Assembly: GCA_002077045.2 (NCBI GenBank)
Contig: KZ111145.1
Location: 1,326,148-1,366,550 of the forward strand
Direction of reading: 5' to 3'
DNA length: 40,403 bases
DNA from: Rachicladosporium sp. CCFEE 5018
Lineage: Eukaryota > Ascomycota > Dothideomycetes > Cladosporiales > Cladosporiaceae
Shown: positions 10,385 through 20,906 of the stretch, in pieces
Numbering within the stretch: position 1 is the stretch's first letter
Layout: each line of letters starts with the position of its first letter
Translations under genes and position numbers: made by a program
The notes under the pieces: generated by a model
Told to the model about the DNA's origin: nothing
What the model saw: only the letters and a program-made list of their open reading frames with translations
Database searches by the model: none

Positions 10385-11186
10385 ATGTCGACCCCCGGCA
10401 TCCTCCCCATCCCCTCCTTCAAATCCGCTCCCGACCCTCCCGTAACCTCCAAGCCCGTCTCCATCCTCGACAACGACATCGCACGCCTAGCCTCGAACAT
10501 CCACCCTATCCTCCTCCTCTCAATCCCCCTTCTGAGCTTCCCGCGTCTGGTCGAAGACCCCATCTCCGCGCTCATAGGCCTCGCATCGACAACAGCCGTC
10601 ATACAGCTATTGTACTGCCTTATCTGCCTGCCGTCGACTGGCCAAGCCCCGCCTCCGCCGCTGAAGCCGGGGCAGAAGAGGAAGAGTGTGAAGCTTGCGC
10701 AAGACCTGGGGGCGAAACTGGTGGTATGTACAGGCCATAGTCATGTAATACTGTGAGCATAGAGGCTAACAAGCTCGATAGCCCGCCCTCCTCTCCCTCC
10801 TCCTGTCCCTCGTCCTCAGCACTCCCCTCCTCTACATAACCCTCATCCTCTTCGGCGGCCCCCTCATGACCCACCTCCCACACACCGCGCTCCTAGCCCT
10901 GCATCTCGCACTCCTGATAACGCCACAGCTCTACTACGTCCATGGTCTCGATGCATTGACATGGAGGCGGATAGTGAGTCTTCAGCTACCCGTGGATGAG
11001 GTGGTGGGAATGAGCATGGGAGCTTGTGTTGGCGCGTGGCTGGGCGCAATTCCTATACCGCTGGACTGGGATAGGGAGTGGCAGAAGTGGCCTGTTACTG
11101 TTGTTTCTGGGGCGTATGTGGGGGCTGTGGTGGGGAAGCTGGTGGGTGGGCATTTGATGAGGGGGTGGAAGATCAAGATGAGCTGA
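10385..11186 (+). CDS. GPI11: GPI anchor biosynthesis protein Gpi11 (PIG-F)
   Basis: Exons 10385..10723 and 10782..11186 encode 247 residues. The 58-bp phase-0 intron has the donor GTATGT and the acceptor GATAG. The protein is polytopic: helices near ILLLSIPLLSFP, LIGLASTTAVIQLLYCLI, ALLSLLLSLVLSTPLLYITL, ALLALHLALLITPQLYYVHG and a glycine-rich C-terminal pair. The family signature IPIPLDWDREWQKWPVTVV followed by GAYVGAVVG is present in full. PIG-F acts in the ER membrane with the PIG-O and PIG-G type transferases that add ethanolamine phosphate to the GPI core. Length is normal for fungi. Convergent with the BTB-like gene, 176 bp between stops. Confidence 0.93.
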
Positions 11187-11362
11187 GGGAATCGAGTGGG
11201 AACCCGCCGAACCTGTCGAGTCCCATGGTTGACTACTGCACATCCAAAGTGGCTTTTGCTACCGTGCCTGCCTCTCGAGCTTCTGACTGTGACTCTGCAC
11301 TGCCTCAGAGCATTTCCCAGCAGCCTCTCGCGGATTCTACCCGGCCACCCTGCCATTACCCT

Positions 11363-12220
11363 CTAAAACATAGTCCTGTAGCACGGCTCATTACTCTCGA
11401 CATGCGAATGGTATCTGCAACCACACTGCCCGAAGTAACCCTTCGTCTCGGCCTTCGAAACCTTCTGGTGCAACCCAAGCGTCGTCGCCAGAGTGCGGAG
11501 GAAATCCACATCTTCGGTCTGCTTGAAAGCTTCCGAGTACGTTTCCGGTTCCATCCCGTAAGTGACGATATCAGCCTGCAATTGGCGGATTGGAGAGCCC
11601 TCTGGACTCGCCTCAATGAGATCGGTGAATGAGTATCCCGGAGAGCCGTCACGCTGCAGCTTAGCGACAAAAGCATCGGCCACAGCGTCCATGAAAGACG
11701 TCGACTCGATGTTGCGACCGAGAACCCAAGCACGCGCGAGACGGCCCCATTCGGCATCGCGGTTGGCCTCCTCGTCCTCGAGATCGCCACCTCTCTCACT
11801 GCACACGTGGCCGGAGTAGACGAAGGTGCTGAACAGATCGAAGATATCGGGATCCTGGTCCGGCAGGTCCGGTGAATGTAGTCTCTTCACCGACACCTCT
11901 GACTTGCAGTCCTCGTCGGCTTTGATGGTAATCCCCTCCGCCTCGTCCTTCACACCTGGCGAGACCTCGGTCTCTATGCGAGCTGCGAAGTGCGCGGAGT
12001 GCTTCGCAAGGATACGATCGTGGATGTAGAAGGGCTTGCTTTCCTCCGCTTTGCCGACGTTGATCTGGCGGGGGACTGAGGAGAGACTGCGCATTGTCAG
12101 CATCAGTCTCGGATTGGGCTTCGTGGCGTCGTGGACATACCCCAGCGTGGCAATGCTCTTGCGTCGGACAGAGCGCGAGGTGTCATCGCTATCGTCAGCG
12201 CTGCGTTTTCGTACCGCCAT
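11363..12220 (-). CDS. BTB/POZ-like domain protein
   Basis: The preferred model is exons 12220..12141 and 12086..11363, 267 residues. The 54-bp interval 12087-12140 has a perfect fungal intron layout: donor GTATGT, branch GCTGAC and acceptor GCGCAG. It is also a multiple of three without a stop, so the unspliced reading (285 residues) stays open. The N-terminus is basic (MAVRKRSADDSDDTSRS). The central part resembles fungal BTB proteins: FYIHDRILAKHSAHFAARI, then an acidic insert, then DIFDLFSTFVYSGHV and WGRLARAWVLGRNIESTSF. The last resembles the helix where these proteins list the transition after the domain. They are presumed protein-interaction adaptors; no partner can be named. The frame stays open to 12442 upstream, but the ATG at 12220 fits better. 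Confidence 0.75.
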   Translation of the reverse strand: MAVRKRSADDSDDTSRSVRRKSIATLGYVHDATKPNPRLMLTMRSLSSVPRQINVGKAEESKPFYIHDRILAKHSAHFAARIETEVSPGVKDEAEGITIKADEDCKSEVSVKRLHSPDLPDQDPDIFDLFSTFVYSGHVCSERGGDLEDEEANRDAEWGRLARAWVLGRNIESTSFMDAVADAFVAKLQRDGSPGYSFTDLIEASPEGSPIRQLQADIVTYGMEPETYSEAFKQTEDVDFLRTLATTLGLHQKVSKAETKGYFGQCGCRYHSHVESNEPCYRTMF

Positions 12221-12731
12221 GCTTGGCGAGTGGCTCCGCGAACTGTGGAATTCCTTGCTGCGGTGTACAGTGGCTTGAAGTGTAAGCTGGTCGAACAGTC
12301 GTCGTCTGTCATCCACCACTGGTCCCGCCTCTTCGTTGGTATGCAAATCACGGAAGAGTGTATGGTACCAAGGAAAGAGACTCCACGTACGGAGCCGCAA
12401 GTGTGCATCGCATGTGCTGTCACAAGCTGACATCTCATCCATTGCACGGCCTCACTCACTTGCTAGGGTGCATCGACGCGACTTCGTTGCAAGCTGGATG
12501 ATGGCTTCACTCTTTCGTGACGTGATCCATCAGCGGCGCCGATACCTGCCTGAAGTAATCATACGCGAGAAAGGGCACTGAAAGAGTCTGGGGCGCGATC
12601 AGCCTCGGGCGACCGCTTCGTGGCCCTGCGTGGTCTATCAGAATTAAAAATGGGTATCATACACACAATCAAATCTCGCCTCCCAAATCCCACTCCATTA
12701 AGTCATGCATTCAATCCACTTCTCTCCTCAA
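12221..12731. other. Intergenic region
   Basis: This 511-bp gap lies between the start of the BTB-like gene and the stop of the coiled-coil gene, both on the reverse strand. It should hold the BTB promoter and the downstream end of the neighbour. The open frame continuing upstream of 12220 looks fortuitous. A CT-rich tract begins near 12725. Confidence 0.5.
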
Positions 12732-14753
12732 TCAAAACATCTCCCCCTCCCCTCTCCTCCTCCTACGGCTCTGAATCTCCCTCTCATCATCCCCCTCACT
12801 CCCCAACTCAAAATCAAACCCCCTCCCTCCAGCCGCCCGCCCCTCTGTAGGCGTAATATAAGCCTCATGCGGCGTCTGCAGCTCCTCGTCATCTCCAGCC
12901 TCCCGATAGCCGCTCGTAGCTCCATAGCCAGGTTTGTCGTACCCGAGTGAAGGCATCTCCTCCACAGGCGCTCCACCCGCTACATCATCATCATCGTGAG
13001 ATTGCTGGCCTGTCGTGCTGCCAGAGAAGCGCGACACGACGCGGCTGTGGTCGTCTTCGCGGCGGAGCGCGGTGATGATGCGGTCGGGTTTTTGCGTTGC
13101 GTGGCGGTCATCGTAGACATCCTCATCGACATCATCAGTCTCTCGCAGCAGATCTGCCAGCCTTCTGCTACCCTCGGGATTCATTGATGGCTGCCCGGAG
13201 CCGCTGCCCATCATGATGTAGCTGGCGCGTTGGCTCTGCACGCCACTGCCCATACCGACTATGGAGCTGGAGACTTCACGCTGCAGGTCCTGGACTTCTG
13301 TTCGGAGGCCGCGGACTTGGTTCTCCAGATTTCGGCGCGCGGAGCGCTCGTCGGAGAGCATCTGGTAGAGCGAGCGGAACGTTACTTGAGGTGTCGTAGA
13401 CGGACTCGGACGTCTCGCGCTGGCCGCAGGAGCGTGAGTGGGCGTCAGCAAACTGTCTCTACTGGAAAGAGGCAGCGGCGGTACTTCGCCGAGATCTCGT
13501 GGTGGCGAGCCTCCAGGCGCAGTGCGTGGCCGATCCTGGTACTGCGACTGGCGGCCCTCTTCGCGGGACCGAGCGAATGGGTACTGCAGGTCGTCTATCA
13601 GCATACTCGCGGTCCGAGCTCGCGGCTCATCGCGCGCGTTGTCTTCCCCTCGCACACTGTCCACTGGGCTGATGACAGCTGCGCGGCGGTTCTTATCGGC
13701 TTGCAAGCGCTGCAACGAGCGCCGGAAGGCGAGAAGATTGGCTTCCAGAGAGGCTACTCGCTCTTCCAAATCTTGTGACAAGGACGCGCGGAGCGGAGAG
13801 GAGGCACTCAGATTCGACGCATTACGTGCGTGACCTGATGCAGGCTGAGTGACTGGCCGGGATGGAGGTGTGGTAGGTACGACTGGTGTAGGAAGTGGAG
13901 GGGCCTCGCGAGCTGACGCGGTGTCTGCAGACAGTCGAGGTGGTACCGTGAAGCCTGAGGTGCGGAGTACGCTGCCCGTGAAGGACTCGCGCCAGAAGCG
14001 GATCTCGTCGCTGCGCTTGCGATCCGGTACTGTAGCAGGTGCTTGTGCTCTCAGATCGCTGGCACTCCTGCTGCGTCTGTTTGGGTTCCTGATCGCCAGC
14101 CCAGGCTCAACATCCGGTGTCTCATCTCTTGACTCGCTCGGCCGCGCTGGCACAGGCGGTGCGCTCGAGGGGCCTGCTTCCGTCCCATCTCCCAGCAGTA
14201 TACTCGGCAAAGTCTTCCTCCTTCTCAGCGCACTTCCTGGCGCATCGAATGGCGTGCCAAGCTGGTACGGCTTCAGCGTCGCGCTCTTGGGGAACTCCAG
14301 CGCGTACGGTGAGCGCAGCCGCGGAAACGACGGTCCCACGTCAACGCGCAGAGGCGTAGACAGCGCGCGCTGCGGCGAAGAGCTACGCTCCTCATTGAGC
14401 TGCTCGAGGTGCGGGCTAAAGTTGGGAGGCTCGCTGCGATTGTGCTGGTGTCGAGGCGGAGTGCGCTCAAGTACAGGAGGCGCCGGCGATTCGCGCGACC
14501 GCCGACCGAAAATCTTGCGCATCGCATTACGCAGGGAGCCTTTGCGCTGGCCTGCCTGGCCGGAACCTCCAGCATAGCCATCTCCAGCGGTCACCTCGAC
14601 CCGATTGTGAGTCTGCGGTCCAGCGTAGTTCTCGGACTGCACTCGTGTCCTGGACTTCTTCCTTTGCAATCGTCCAGTGTCACTACTCTTGCGCGGCGCA
14701 TTGCTGCTCAAGGTAGCAGACCCTAAAGGCGGTCCATCATAAGTGCGGTCCAT
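12732..14753 (-). CDS. Low-complexity protein with coiled-coil segments
   Basis: This single exon encodes 673 residues rich in Ser, Pro, Arg and Gly, mostly disordered. A conserved-looking basic patch, KGSLRNAMRKIFGRRSRES, lies at about 70-90. A second recognisable block is IRFWRESFTGSVLRTSGFTV near 245. Two likely coiled coils follow: LEERVASLEANLLAFRRSLQ, continuing through QADKNRR, and a longer one containing SLYQMLSDERSARRNLENQV and LRTEVQDLQREVSSS near 480-530. The C-terminus is acidic then Arg-rich, ending RRRRRGEGEMF. Comparable proteins occur across filamentous ascomycetes without assigned function; a scaffold role is only inference. No signal peptide or membrane segment is seen. Confidence 0.8.
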   Translation of the reverse strand: MDRTYDGPPLGSATLSSNAPRKSSDTGRLQRKKSRTRVQSENYAGPQTHNRVEVTAGDGYAGGSGQAGQRKGSLRNAMRKIFGRRSRESPAPPVLERTPPRHQHNRSEPPNFSPHLEQLNEERSSSPQRALSTPLRVDVGPSFPRLRSPYALEFPKSATLKPYQLGTPFDAPGSALRRRKTLPSILLGDGTEAGPSSAPPVPARPSESRDETPDVEPGLAIRNPNRRSRSASDLRAQAPATVPDRKRSDEIRFWRESFTGSVLRTSGFTVPPRLSADTASAREAPPLPTPVVPTTPPSRPVTQPASGHARNASNLSASSPLRASLSQDLEERVASLEANLLAFRRSLQRLQADKNRRAAVISPVDSVRGEDNARDEPRARTASMLIDDLQYPFARSREEGRQSQYQDRPRTAPGGSPPRDLGEVPPLPLSSRDSLLTPTHAPAASARRPSPSTTPQVTFRSLYQMLSDERSARRNLENQVRGLRTEVQDLQREVSSSIVGMGSGVQSQRASYIMMGSGSGQPSMNPEGSRRLADLLRETDDVDEDVYDDRHATQKPDRIITALRREDDHSRVVSRFSGSTTGQQSHDDDDVAGGAPVEEMPSLGYDKPGYGATSGYREAGDDEELQTPHEAYITPTEGRAAGGRGFDFELGSEGDDEREIQSRRRRRGEGEMF

Positions 14754-16675
14754 TGAAGGTTGTGTACTGTGAATCCATCCAAGCTAGGTGCGACAGGTGA
14801 ACCTTTGGCCAATGCTCAAGGGCTCTGAGCTTCCTGAAGAATGACTGGTGGTAAAGACCGTGTGGGCGTCCAATGGGAGCGAATCAGGGAGCGTGCGATG
14901 CCGTTGTTATACTACATGAGTCGTCCCGCTCCAGCTGAGGCGGGTAGGATATGGCAGGCAAGATATATGGCGATCAGCAGCCAATGGTGTTCAAGATGGT
15001 CGAAGGCAATCGACCTGCTGTACCAGCGTTATGCATACAGCTGTGGCTATAGGCCGAATGCCAGGCTCTCACTGGTCGTACTGGGAAATGTAGAAGAGGT
15101 ACAAGCGGGAGGAAACTATCATAGCCATGTGAGGCTGACCAAGGGGGCCGAAGCGAAGCTCATGATGACAAGATCCCAAGTCGCAAAGCATGCAGCGCAA
15201 ACTGCTAGTTCAGAAACTTGCAGATTGCCCGGAGTGGACAAACAAAGGCCTGCTTGAGCGGTGTGTCTCAAGCCAAGTGCAGTGTACCCGGCATGGCTCG
15301 AGCAAAGCGGAGGCGTTTGGAGAAAGCGATCGAGCAAGAAGCCAACGCCAATTCTCCGCTATCCTTACAGCCAATTAGCGCGTCGGAGCTGAGACCTCTC
15401 ATAAAGAGTGGCACTCAGAAGCGCGAACTCACGTGCGTGCCGACCGCTCCACTGAGATAGGCTTCGACACAAGCGAGAGCCTGTACTCTACGATCCCGAC
15501 CGTCTGTCGTTCCTATCAATATATTGCAGCCACAGAGCATGTCGATCTTTCCGTGATCAGACGCTTCCCGTCCCATCTCGACAAACTTGCAAGCATAATC
15601 GCGTATTCCTGTCGCAATAACTCAATCAACGAACCATTGCATATCAGCCGACAGGAGCAGATCGAGTCACGAAACCCTAATGCATTGCGCAAGAGAGATA
15701 GCGTGGGCTGTGTGGCGTCGCCTCCAAACCATGTGGCCTAAATCAGCTCGACCCCCGAATTCCTGTCTCATCGTCAGCCAAACCTGCTCTCTTACTTCCG
15801 TACCTCATCGTGTAGATCGACGCAGATTGGCGCAGGGCATTCATATCGCCTCGGCGATACACTCCGCTCAAGTGTGGGAGGTGATATCAACGTTGCGCTA
15901 TGGGAGGGTGATCTGCTAGATCGTGCGCCATCCATGATGAGTTGACAGCAAGCCACGAAGCTATCTTTGGGGGGCGACCTCGCCTCGAACCCTCGCGGCG
16001 GCGCATGGACTGCTGGGTGGTCGATCAAAGCGTGGTCCACTTGCGGGGCGGGGCGTACCCTCTGACCCCGGATCGTGCCGGTGGAGGTTCGCGACAGATC
16101 TTCCGCTGCGGAGATGTGAAAACAGTGGTGAACGCCAGCGGTGTGACCGAATGTGCCCTTGGCCACGAAGATACCTCAACGAACGACCACGAGAGACGTT
16201 AGCATACCTTGAAGGCTGAGCAGAAGCGACCACATCGCGCATGTGAGGTTCAGCTGCAGGTATGCCTCGCATCTCGTGGCGCGTGAGCTGCTGCAGGGAT
16301 GAGCTCCCACACCTCCAACGGCAAACGCAGCAGGCAAGCTCGCTAGGCCATGCCAACTTCACCTCTCTCATCAGCTGCACTCTCCCTGCATAACGTCGCT
16401 TGATCACCGGTTATCGAACACCGGCTATATCGCAACTTCCACTCCCACGCCTCCGCTCGCTGAAACGCGAACGCACTCTACTGGCCATGCGGCTAGCCAG
16501 CTCGCGTGAGCTGCCCCTGCATGATGCATACCGCGTAGGTATGACATGACTTGCGCGCTTCTTGCGATGGCAATGTGAATGCTTGTGGCAATGTCACCGC
16601 CACTCGCCTGCAATGTTACAAGTGATGTCACGGCGAGAGGCGACGAGACTTCGCCCTCAATCAACTAGCACAGCA
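14754..16675. other. Gene-poor 1.9-kb intergenic region
   Basis: This stretch separates the start of the coiled-coil gene from the stop of the helicase gene. Open frames of up to 148 codons occur on both strands, but they overlap each other, lack domain-like composition and have no consistent splice sites. No tRNA-like A/B boxes, inverted repeats or transposase remnants were recognised. I call nothing functional here. Confidence 0.55.
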
Positions 16676-19253
16676 TCATTCATCAAGCATGGAAAGATCC
16701 GGGTATCGCAAGTCGGCTTTATCCTCCAGGAACTCCATCCAGGCCTTCAAGAACTTCGAGCCCCTGCAGCAAACGCACCTGAAGTCAGCGAGTGTTACAC
16801 AGAATCTCCACCGCACCACAGTGTCGGGTAAGCAGTGGCTTCGCGTTTGCTTGTGCCGAAGGTCGTCCAGCCGCACAAGCGCAGAGGTACAAGGTGATTT
16901 CAACGTCGACCAATGATTCCCGCGATACTGCCAAGAAACATAAGGAGAGCAATCACTTACCTGCTCACCGTCTCCGAGTCACCAACGACGCAGAGATGTC
17001 TCTTCGGTCTCGTCATCGCCACTGCGCGCACCAAGTCAGCGTTTGTTCTGAGCAAGCCATGACAAGTACACACCATTCAGTCTCCTCTCCTCCCCCAAAA
17101 ATCCCACCTCCCCCTCCGCATTACTCCTCACAAGACTCAACACAACAGCTTCTTTCTCCCTTCCCTGAAACCCATCCACACTCCCCAGCTCAACTTCTGG
17201 GAACCTCTCTTTCAGTAGTCCGGCCAAGACACCAAGCTGCGCGTTATAAGGCGTCACGACGCCGATCTCTTCCTCCTTCACGCCTGCATCTACTAGTCGC
17301 GCGACGTGCGCAGCTACGAGCGCGGCTTCGTTGGGGTTGAGTTTACTCTCTGCTAACATGCCTCGGATCTTCCCCCTGGCTGTCGCTGAGGCAGCGTCGT
17401 CTTCGCGGCTTTCGGGGAAGTCGCCGCCTTGCGTGTCGAGGAAGACTAGGGGTGCGATGGTGTCTTCTGTTTCTGCTACTTCGTAAGGCAGTTCTGTAAG
17501 TAGGCGCGAGGCGACTGAGGGGTGGGGTTGTAGCTCGTTGTTGTAGAGCGCTGCGGAGGGGAAGGCGCTGATGTTGGCGTGCATGCGGTATTGGATATTG
17601 AGGAGGGTCTTGATGCTGGGGCCGTGGAGAGCGAGGAGCCGGGTGAAGAGGGGTTTTTCGAGACTTGGTAGCTTGGTGTCCTTGGTGTCGGTCACGGTAA
17701 GTGATTCGAGGGCTTCTGTCGCGCCATTAGTGGCAAGTGCTTCTACCTTTTTTGCCGTCCCATTCTCCTTCCCCTTCTTCTCCTTCTTCACACCCTCCTT
17801 CTTACTCCCGCCACTCCCCGTCGACATGATCGTCGGCCCCAACTGCTTATCGTCACCAGCCAACACCATCCTCCCCACCCCTCCCTTCGTCTTCCCCACA
17901 ATCAGCACCGGAACCCAACACTGTGCCTCCAGTGCTTGCGCAGCCTCGTCGATAACCAACACATCAAATGCTTCGTGCGCCAATGCACTCCCACCAGCGC
18001 CATGCAGCGTTGAGAAAACTACCTTGGCTTCTTTGACAAGATCGCCGACGACGCGCTTCTCCCGTTCCCGGAATTCTTTGCGCAGGATCTTGAGCTCGGC
18101 GTAGACTGCTCTTCGCTCCCTGCCTGAGCGCGTCTTGCTTAGAGACTTGGTCTTCGCGTCGAGCTCCGAGCGGACATCTGATAGGATGTCTGCAGCGTCG
18201 CTGCTTCGCGACAAGACTTCGAGACTGTAATTCAGCACGCCTGGTAGTAGTCGTGCTGGGTGGCCGAGCCGGATCATGTGGACTTTCTTATTGTCTTCCT
18301 TTAGGGCTGAGCCGAGGCGTTCGACTAGGTTGTCTACGGAGATGTTTGAAGGGCCGCAGACGAGGACTCGCTGATTTTGTTGGAGGAGGAGTTGAATCAG
18401 GACGATGAGGGTGTGCGTCTTGCCTGTGCCTGGTGGGCCGTGGATGATTGAAATTTCGCGGGAGGAGAGGGCGTGGTGCACTGCTTGCCGTTGGGAAGGG
18501 TTCAGTGGCTCGAGAAGTGGCGAGGGTGAAGGGTCTGTGGGTGCTGGGGGCACTGGCGAGGGTGAGGAGGAGCCGAGGAGGACGTCCAAAAGTGGCGTGC
18601 GTTGCGAGGAGGGAAGCGATGAGAGCAAGGTCATAGTATGCGTGAGGCGATTGTGAGGAGCTGAATTGTCCAGCTTCAGTCTATGTACATACGTCCAGTC
18701 AGCTATCTCCTGCTCTCCATACCGCGACCCAGCAGTGTTGACGCTGAGTCTCCAACAGTGACAAGAGTGTTGAAACTCACAGCCACAACCTCTCCCCGCC
18801 CTCCCCAGGTACCCTTTCATCATCTTTCCCCTCCCTCTCAGCATCCAGCGCCACCCAAACCTCCCCCCTCCTCACCCTCGTCACCACACCCCTCACGCCC
18901 TTCCCCTCAGCCTCCTTCTTCTCCGCTTTCCTCTCCCCACCTTTCGGCTGCGCAGCCACACCGCACAGATCCCCTACCCGGATCCCATGTTCACCTAACC
19001 CTGCCGTGCCGTCTTCATCCTTTGAAGTGAGTGCAGGGTCTGGGCCAAGCTCGAGGACGGTCTTGCCGCCGAGACCTGTGCGGGTGTTTAGGAGGGTGAG
19101 GTTAAGGAGGGCGAGACCACGAGTTTGGAGGACTTTGGGGGAGAGGGTGGAGGTTAGGGTTGTGGTTTGGGCGAGGGAGGTTTCGTGTTCGTGGGTGAGG
19201 AGGGTTAGTTGGTGAGTGGCAAAGAGGGAGGGGTCGAGAGGGGTGGGTGGCAT
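16676..19253 (-). CDS. HCS1: SF1B helicase Hcs1/IGHMBP2 (SMUBP2) family
   Basis: Four exons (19253..18781, 18680..17074, 17021..16961 and 16763..16676) encode 742 residues. Introns are 100, 52 and 197 bp. Phases are 2, 1 and 2, and the ends conform (GTGAGT, GTGTGT, GTAAGT; CATAG, CGCAG, TGCAG). The N-terminus has the family's LSPKVLQTRGLALLNLTLL, GLGGKTVLELGP and HGIRVGDL. The motor shows Walker A GPPGTGKTHT at about 239-248, motif II DEAAQALE, III GDDKQLGP, IV IQYRMHANIS, V SVDGFQGREKEAVVLSL and VI RRLNVAMTRPKRHL, the last spanning an intron. It ends GSKFLKAWMEFLEDKADLRY as in orthologues. Family members are 5'-3' nucleic acid helicases; the yeast protein copurifies with DNA polymerase alpha. 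It shares a 216-bp divergent promoter with the peroxin gene. Confidence 0.95.
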
Positions 19254-19469
19254 CGTAGTGATGACTGGGAAGCTACTAGAAGACGGGGTGGGAGCCTGTA
19301 AATGTCTGGAAGAAGTAGGGTCGCAGTGATCACTGGTGGGGAACATTGAAAGTGGGGATCACATGTCAAGAGATGAGATGCATCGGCTTGTGATCGACTT
19401 CACTTCCTTACATATCCTCTATGTAGATAATGTGGTCCTCTTCCTAGGGCCAAACGGCATTCAACCAAC
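19254..19469. promoter_or_regulatory. Compact bidirectional promoter, HCS1 / peroxin
   Basis: Only 216 bp separates the two divergent starts (19253 reverse, 19470 forward), so both 5' UTRs and core promoters must share this interval. No defined factor site was identified by eye. Confidence 0.6.
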
Positions 19470-20906
19470 ATGGATCGAGACGAAGACGACGATGGCGGTA
19501 TTATCGCCAATCGTGACGATGCCATCCCAGTGCTCCGCATTCCATCTCGTACCACAGACAACGAACAGGCTGCCTCGGACTCCTCTAACGACAAACGCGA
19601 AGGGCTTCGAGACCGCATCAAGAACAAGCTCAACGATGCTGCTGCACCAAGCATCCAAGATCGACTGTTTACGAGTCTGATGGCACAGATCATCCCACCC
19701 GAAGAGCTCAGCGAGAATGAAGGCGATGCATCTCAGGCCACCTCAAACAAGAAGGACCGACGAAGCAGAACCTATGTCGACCGCCCGAACTTCAGCGTTG
19801 GTATGATGAGTGGCAACTTTCGCCGCTTCAACTCGCGAGTGGGCATCGTCTTTGTCTTCCAAAATCGCCTCATTCATCTCTTCACCTGGCGCCACCCACC
19901 TGCTACCATGAGCTTCTTGACAGTCTATACACTGATTTGTCTGGACCCGTATCTTCTCCCGATCATTCCGATAGCTCTGATCCTCTTCTTTGTCATGCTG
20001 CCCTCCTTTCTCGCTCGCCATCCAGCACCAAACTCACCTCAGACCCAATTCGGTCCGCCTTTGGCACCAGCGTCTCGTGTCAGACCTGCTCCTGAGTTGA
20101 GCAAGGACTTCTTTCGGAATCTCCGCGATCTCCAGAACAGCATGGAAGACTTCTCCCGACTCCACGACGCAGCAAACGAATACATAACGCCCTACACCAA
20201 CTTCTCTGACGAAGCGACGAGCTCGGCTCTCTTTCTTGCCCTCTTCGTGATCGCAATTGTTGCGTTCATAGCAAGTAATTTCATGCCCTGGCGTCTCATC
20301 TCCCTTACGGCGGGATGGCTTAGCATCGCCGCTTTACACCCAACCATCCAGTCCTTCCTCCTCTCACCCGAGTCAGTAGGCCAAGCCCATCACTACGCAT
20401 CTGGCACCCAATCCTGGCTCACCTCATTCATTACCTCTGAGATCCTCCTCGACGCCCCAGCCGAAGTCCGCGAAGTCGAGATCTTCGAGCTGCAAAAACA
20501 TCACCCTTCCAGCGAAACCTGGGAACCGTGGCTATTCTGCCCGACGCCTTTCGAGCCGTTGTCACCGCAGCGACTTGGAGGCGGGAAGGCGAAGGGTACG
20601 CAATTCTTTGAGGATGTTGCGGCGCCGGTGGGATGGCGGTGGAAGGGTAAGAAGTGGGGCCTGGATCTGGGGAGTCGGGAGTGGGTTGAGGAGAGGATGA
20701 TCACTGGGGTCGAGGTCGAGACGGAGGGTGAGAGGTGGGTCTATGATCTACCTGGCGCTGAGCACGGTGCAGAGGGAAGCGGGAAGAAGAAGAGGGAGGT
20801 GCCGAAGAGTGGGTGGGAGGAGGGCAGTGGCGATGCAAAGAGAGGGCTGTGGAGACGAAGACGATGGGTGAGAAGTGTAGAGAGGGTTGGACGGAAGGTT
20901 AGTTGA
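19470..20906 (+). CDS. Peroxisomal membrane peroxin, Pex24/Pex28/Pex29 (DysF) family
   Basis: The simple reading is one exon of 478 residues. The N-terminus is acidic. A conserved block follows (TYVDRPNFSVGMMSGNFRRF at about 101-120, then VGIVFVFQNRLIHLFTWRHP). Then come a hydrophobic pair (SFLTVYTLICLDPYLLPIIP, then ALILFFVMLPSFLARHP), SKDFFRNLRDLQNSMEDFSR, and two further helices (SALFLALFVIAIVAFIAS and the following segment). The C-terminal half is a dysferlin-type region: WEPWLFCPTPFEPLSPQRLG, then REWVEERMITGVEVETEGER, ending with WRRRRWVRSV. Family members are integral ER/peroxisomal membrane proteins controlling peroxisome number, size and separation. The 3' end is uncertain: a canonical intron at 20898-20982 would replace the last two residues with 38 others and move the stop to 21099. 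Confidence 0.88.
   Translation: MDRDEDDDGGIIANRDDAIPVLRIPSRTTDNEQAASDSSNDKREGLRDRIKNKLNDAAAPSIQDRLFTSLMAQIIPPEELSENEGDASQATSNKKDRRSRTYVDRPNFSVGMMSGNFRRFNSRVGIVFVFQNRLIHLFTWRHPPATMSFLTVYTLICLDPYLLPIIPIALILFFVMLPSFLARHPAPNSPQTQFGPPLAPASRVRPAPELSKDFFRNLRDLQNSMEDFSRLHDAANEYITPYTNFSDEATSSALFLALFVIAIVAFIASNFMPWRLISLTAGWLSIAALHPTIQSFLLSPESVGQAHHYASGTQSWLTSFITSEILLDAPAEVREVEIFELQKHHPSSETWEPWLFCPTPFEPLSPQRLGGGKAKGTQFFEDVAAPVGWRWKGKKWGLDLGSREWVEERMITGVEVETEGERWVYDLPGAEHGAEGSGKKKREVPKSGWEEGSGDAKRGLWRRRRWVRSVERVGRKVS

Noticed and set aside
12221..12442. 74-codon in-frame N-terminal extension of the BTB-like gene
   Set aside because: Its composition is unlike the rest of the protein and the ATG at 12220 starts a typical basic N-terminus. 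Transcript ends would be needed to support the extension.
13849..14577. Long open frame (242 codons) on the forward strand
   Set aside because: It lies entirely opposite the coiled-coil protein gene and reflects that gene's Ser/Arg/Pro codons read backwards.
14841..15257. 138-codon open frame in the large gap
   Set aside because: Its translation is random-looking, without domain, signal peptide or consistent neighbours, and competing frames of equal length occur on both strands.
17571..18104. Forward-strand open frame of 177 codons
   Set aside because: It is antisense to the helicase exon that encodes motifs II-III, which is clearly the real gene.
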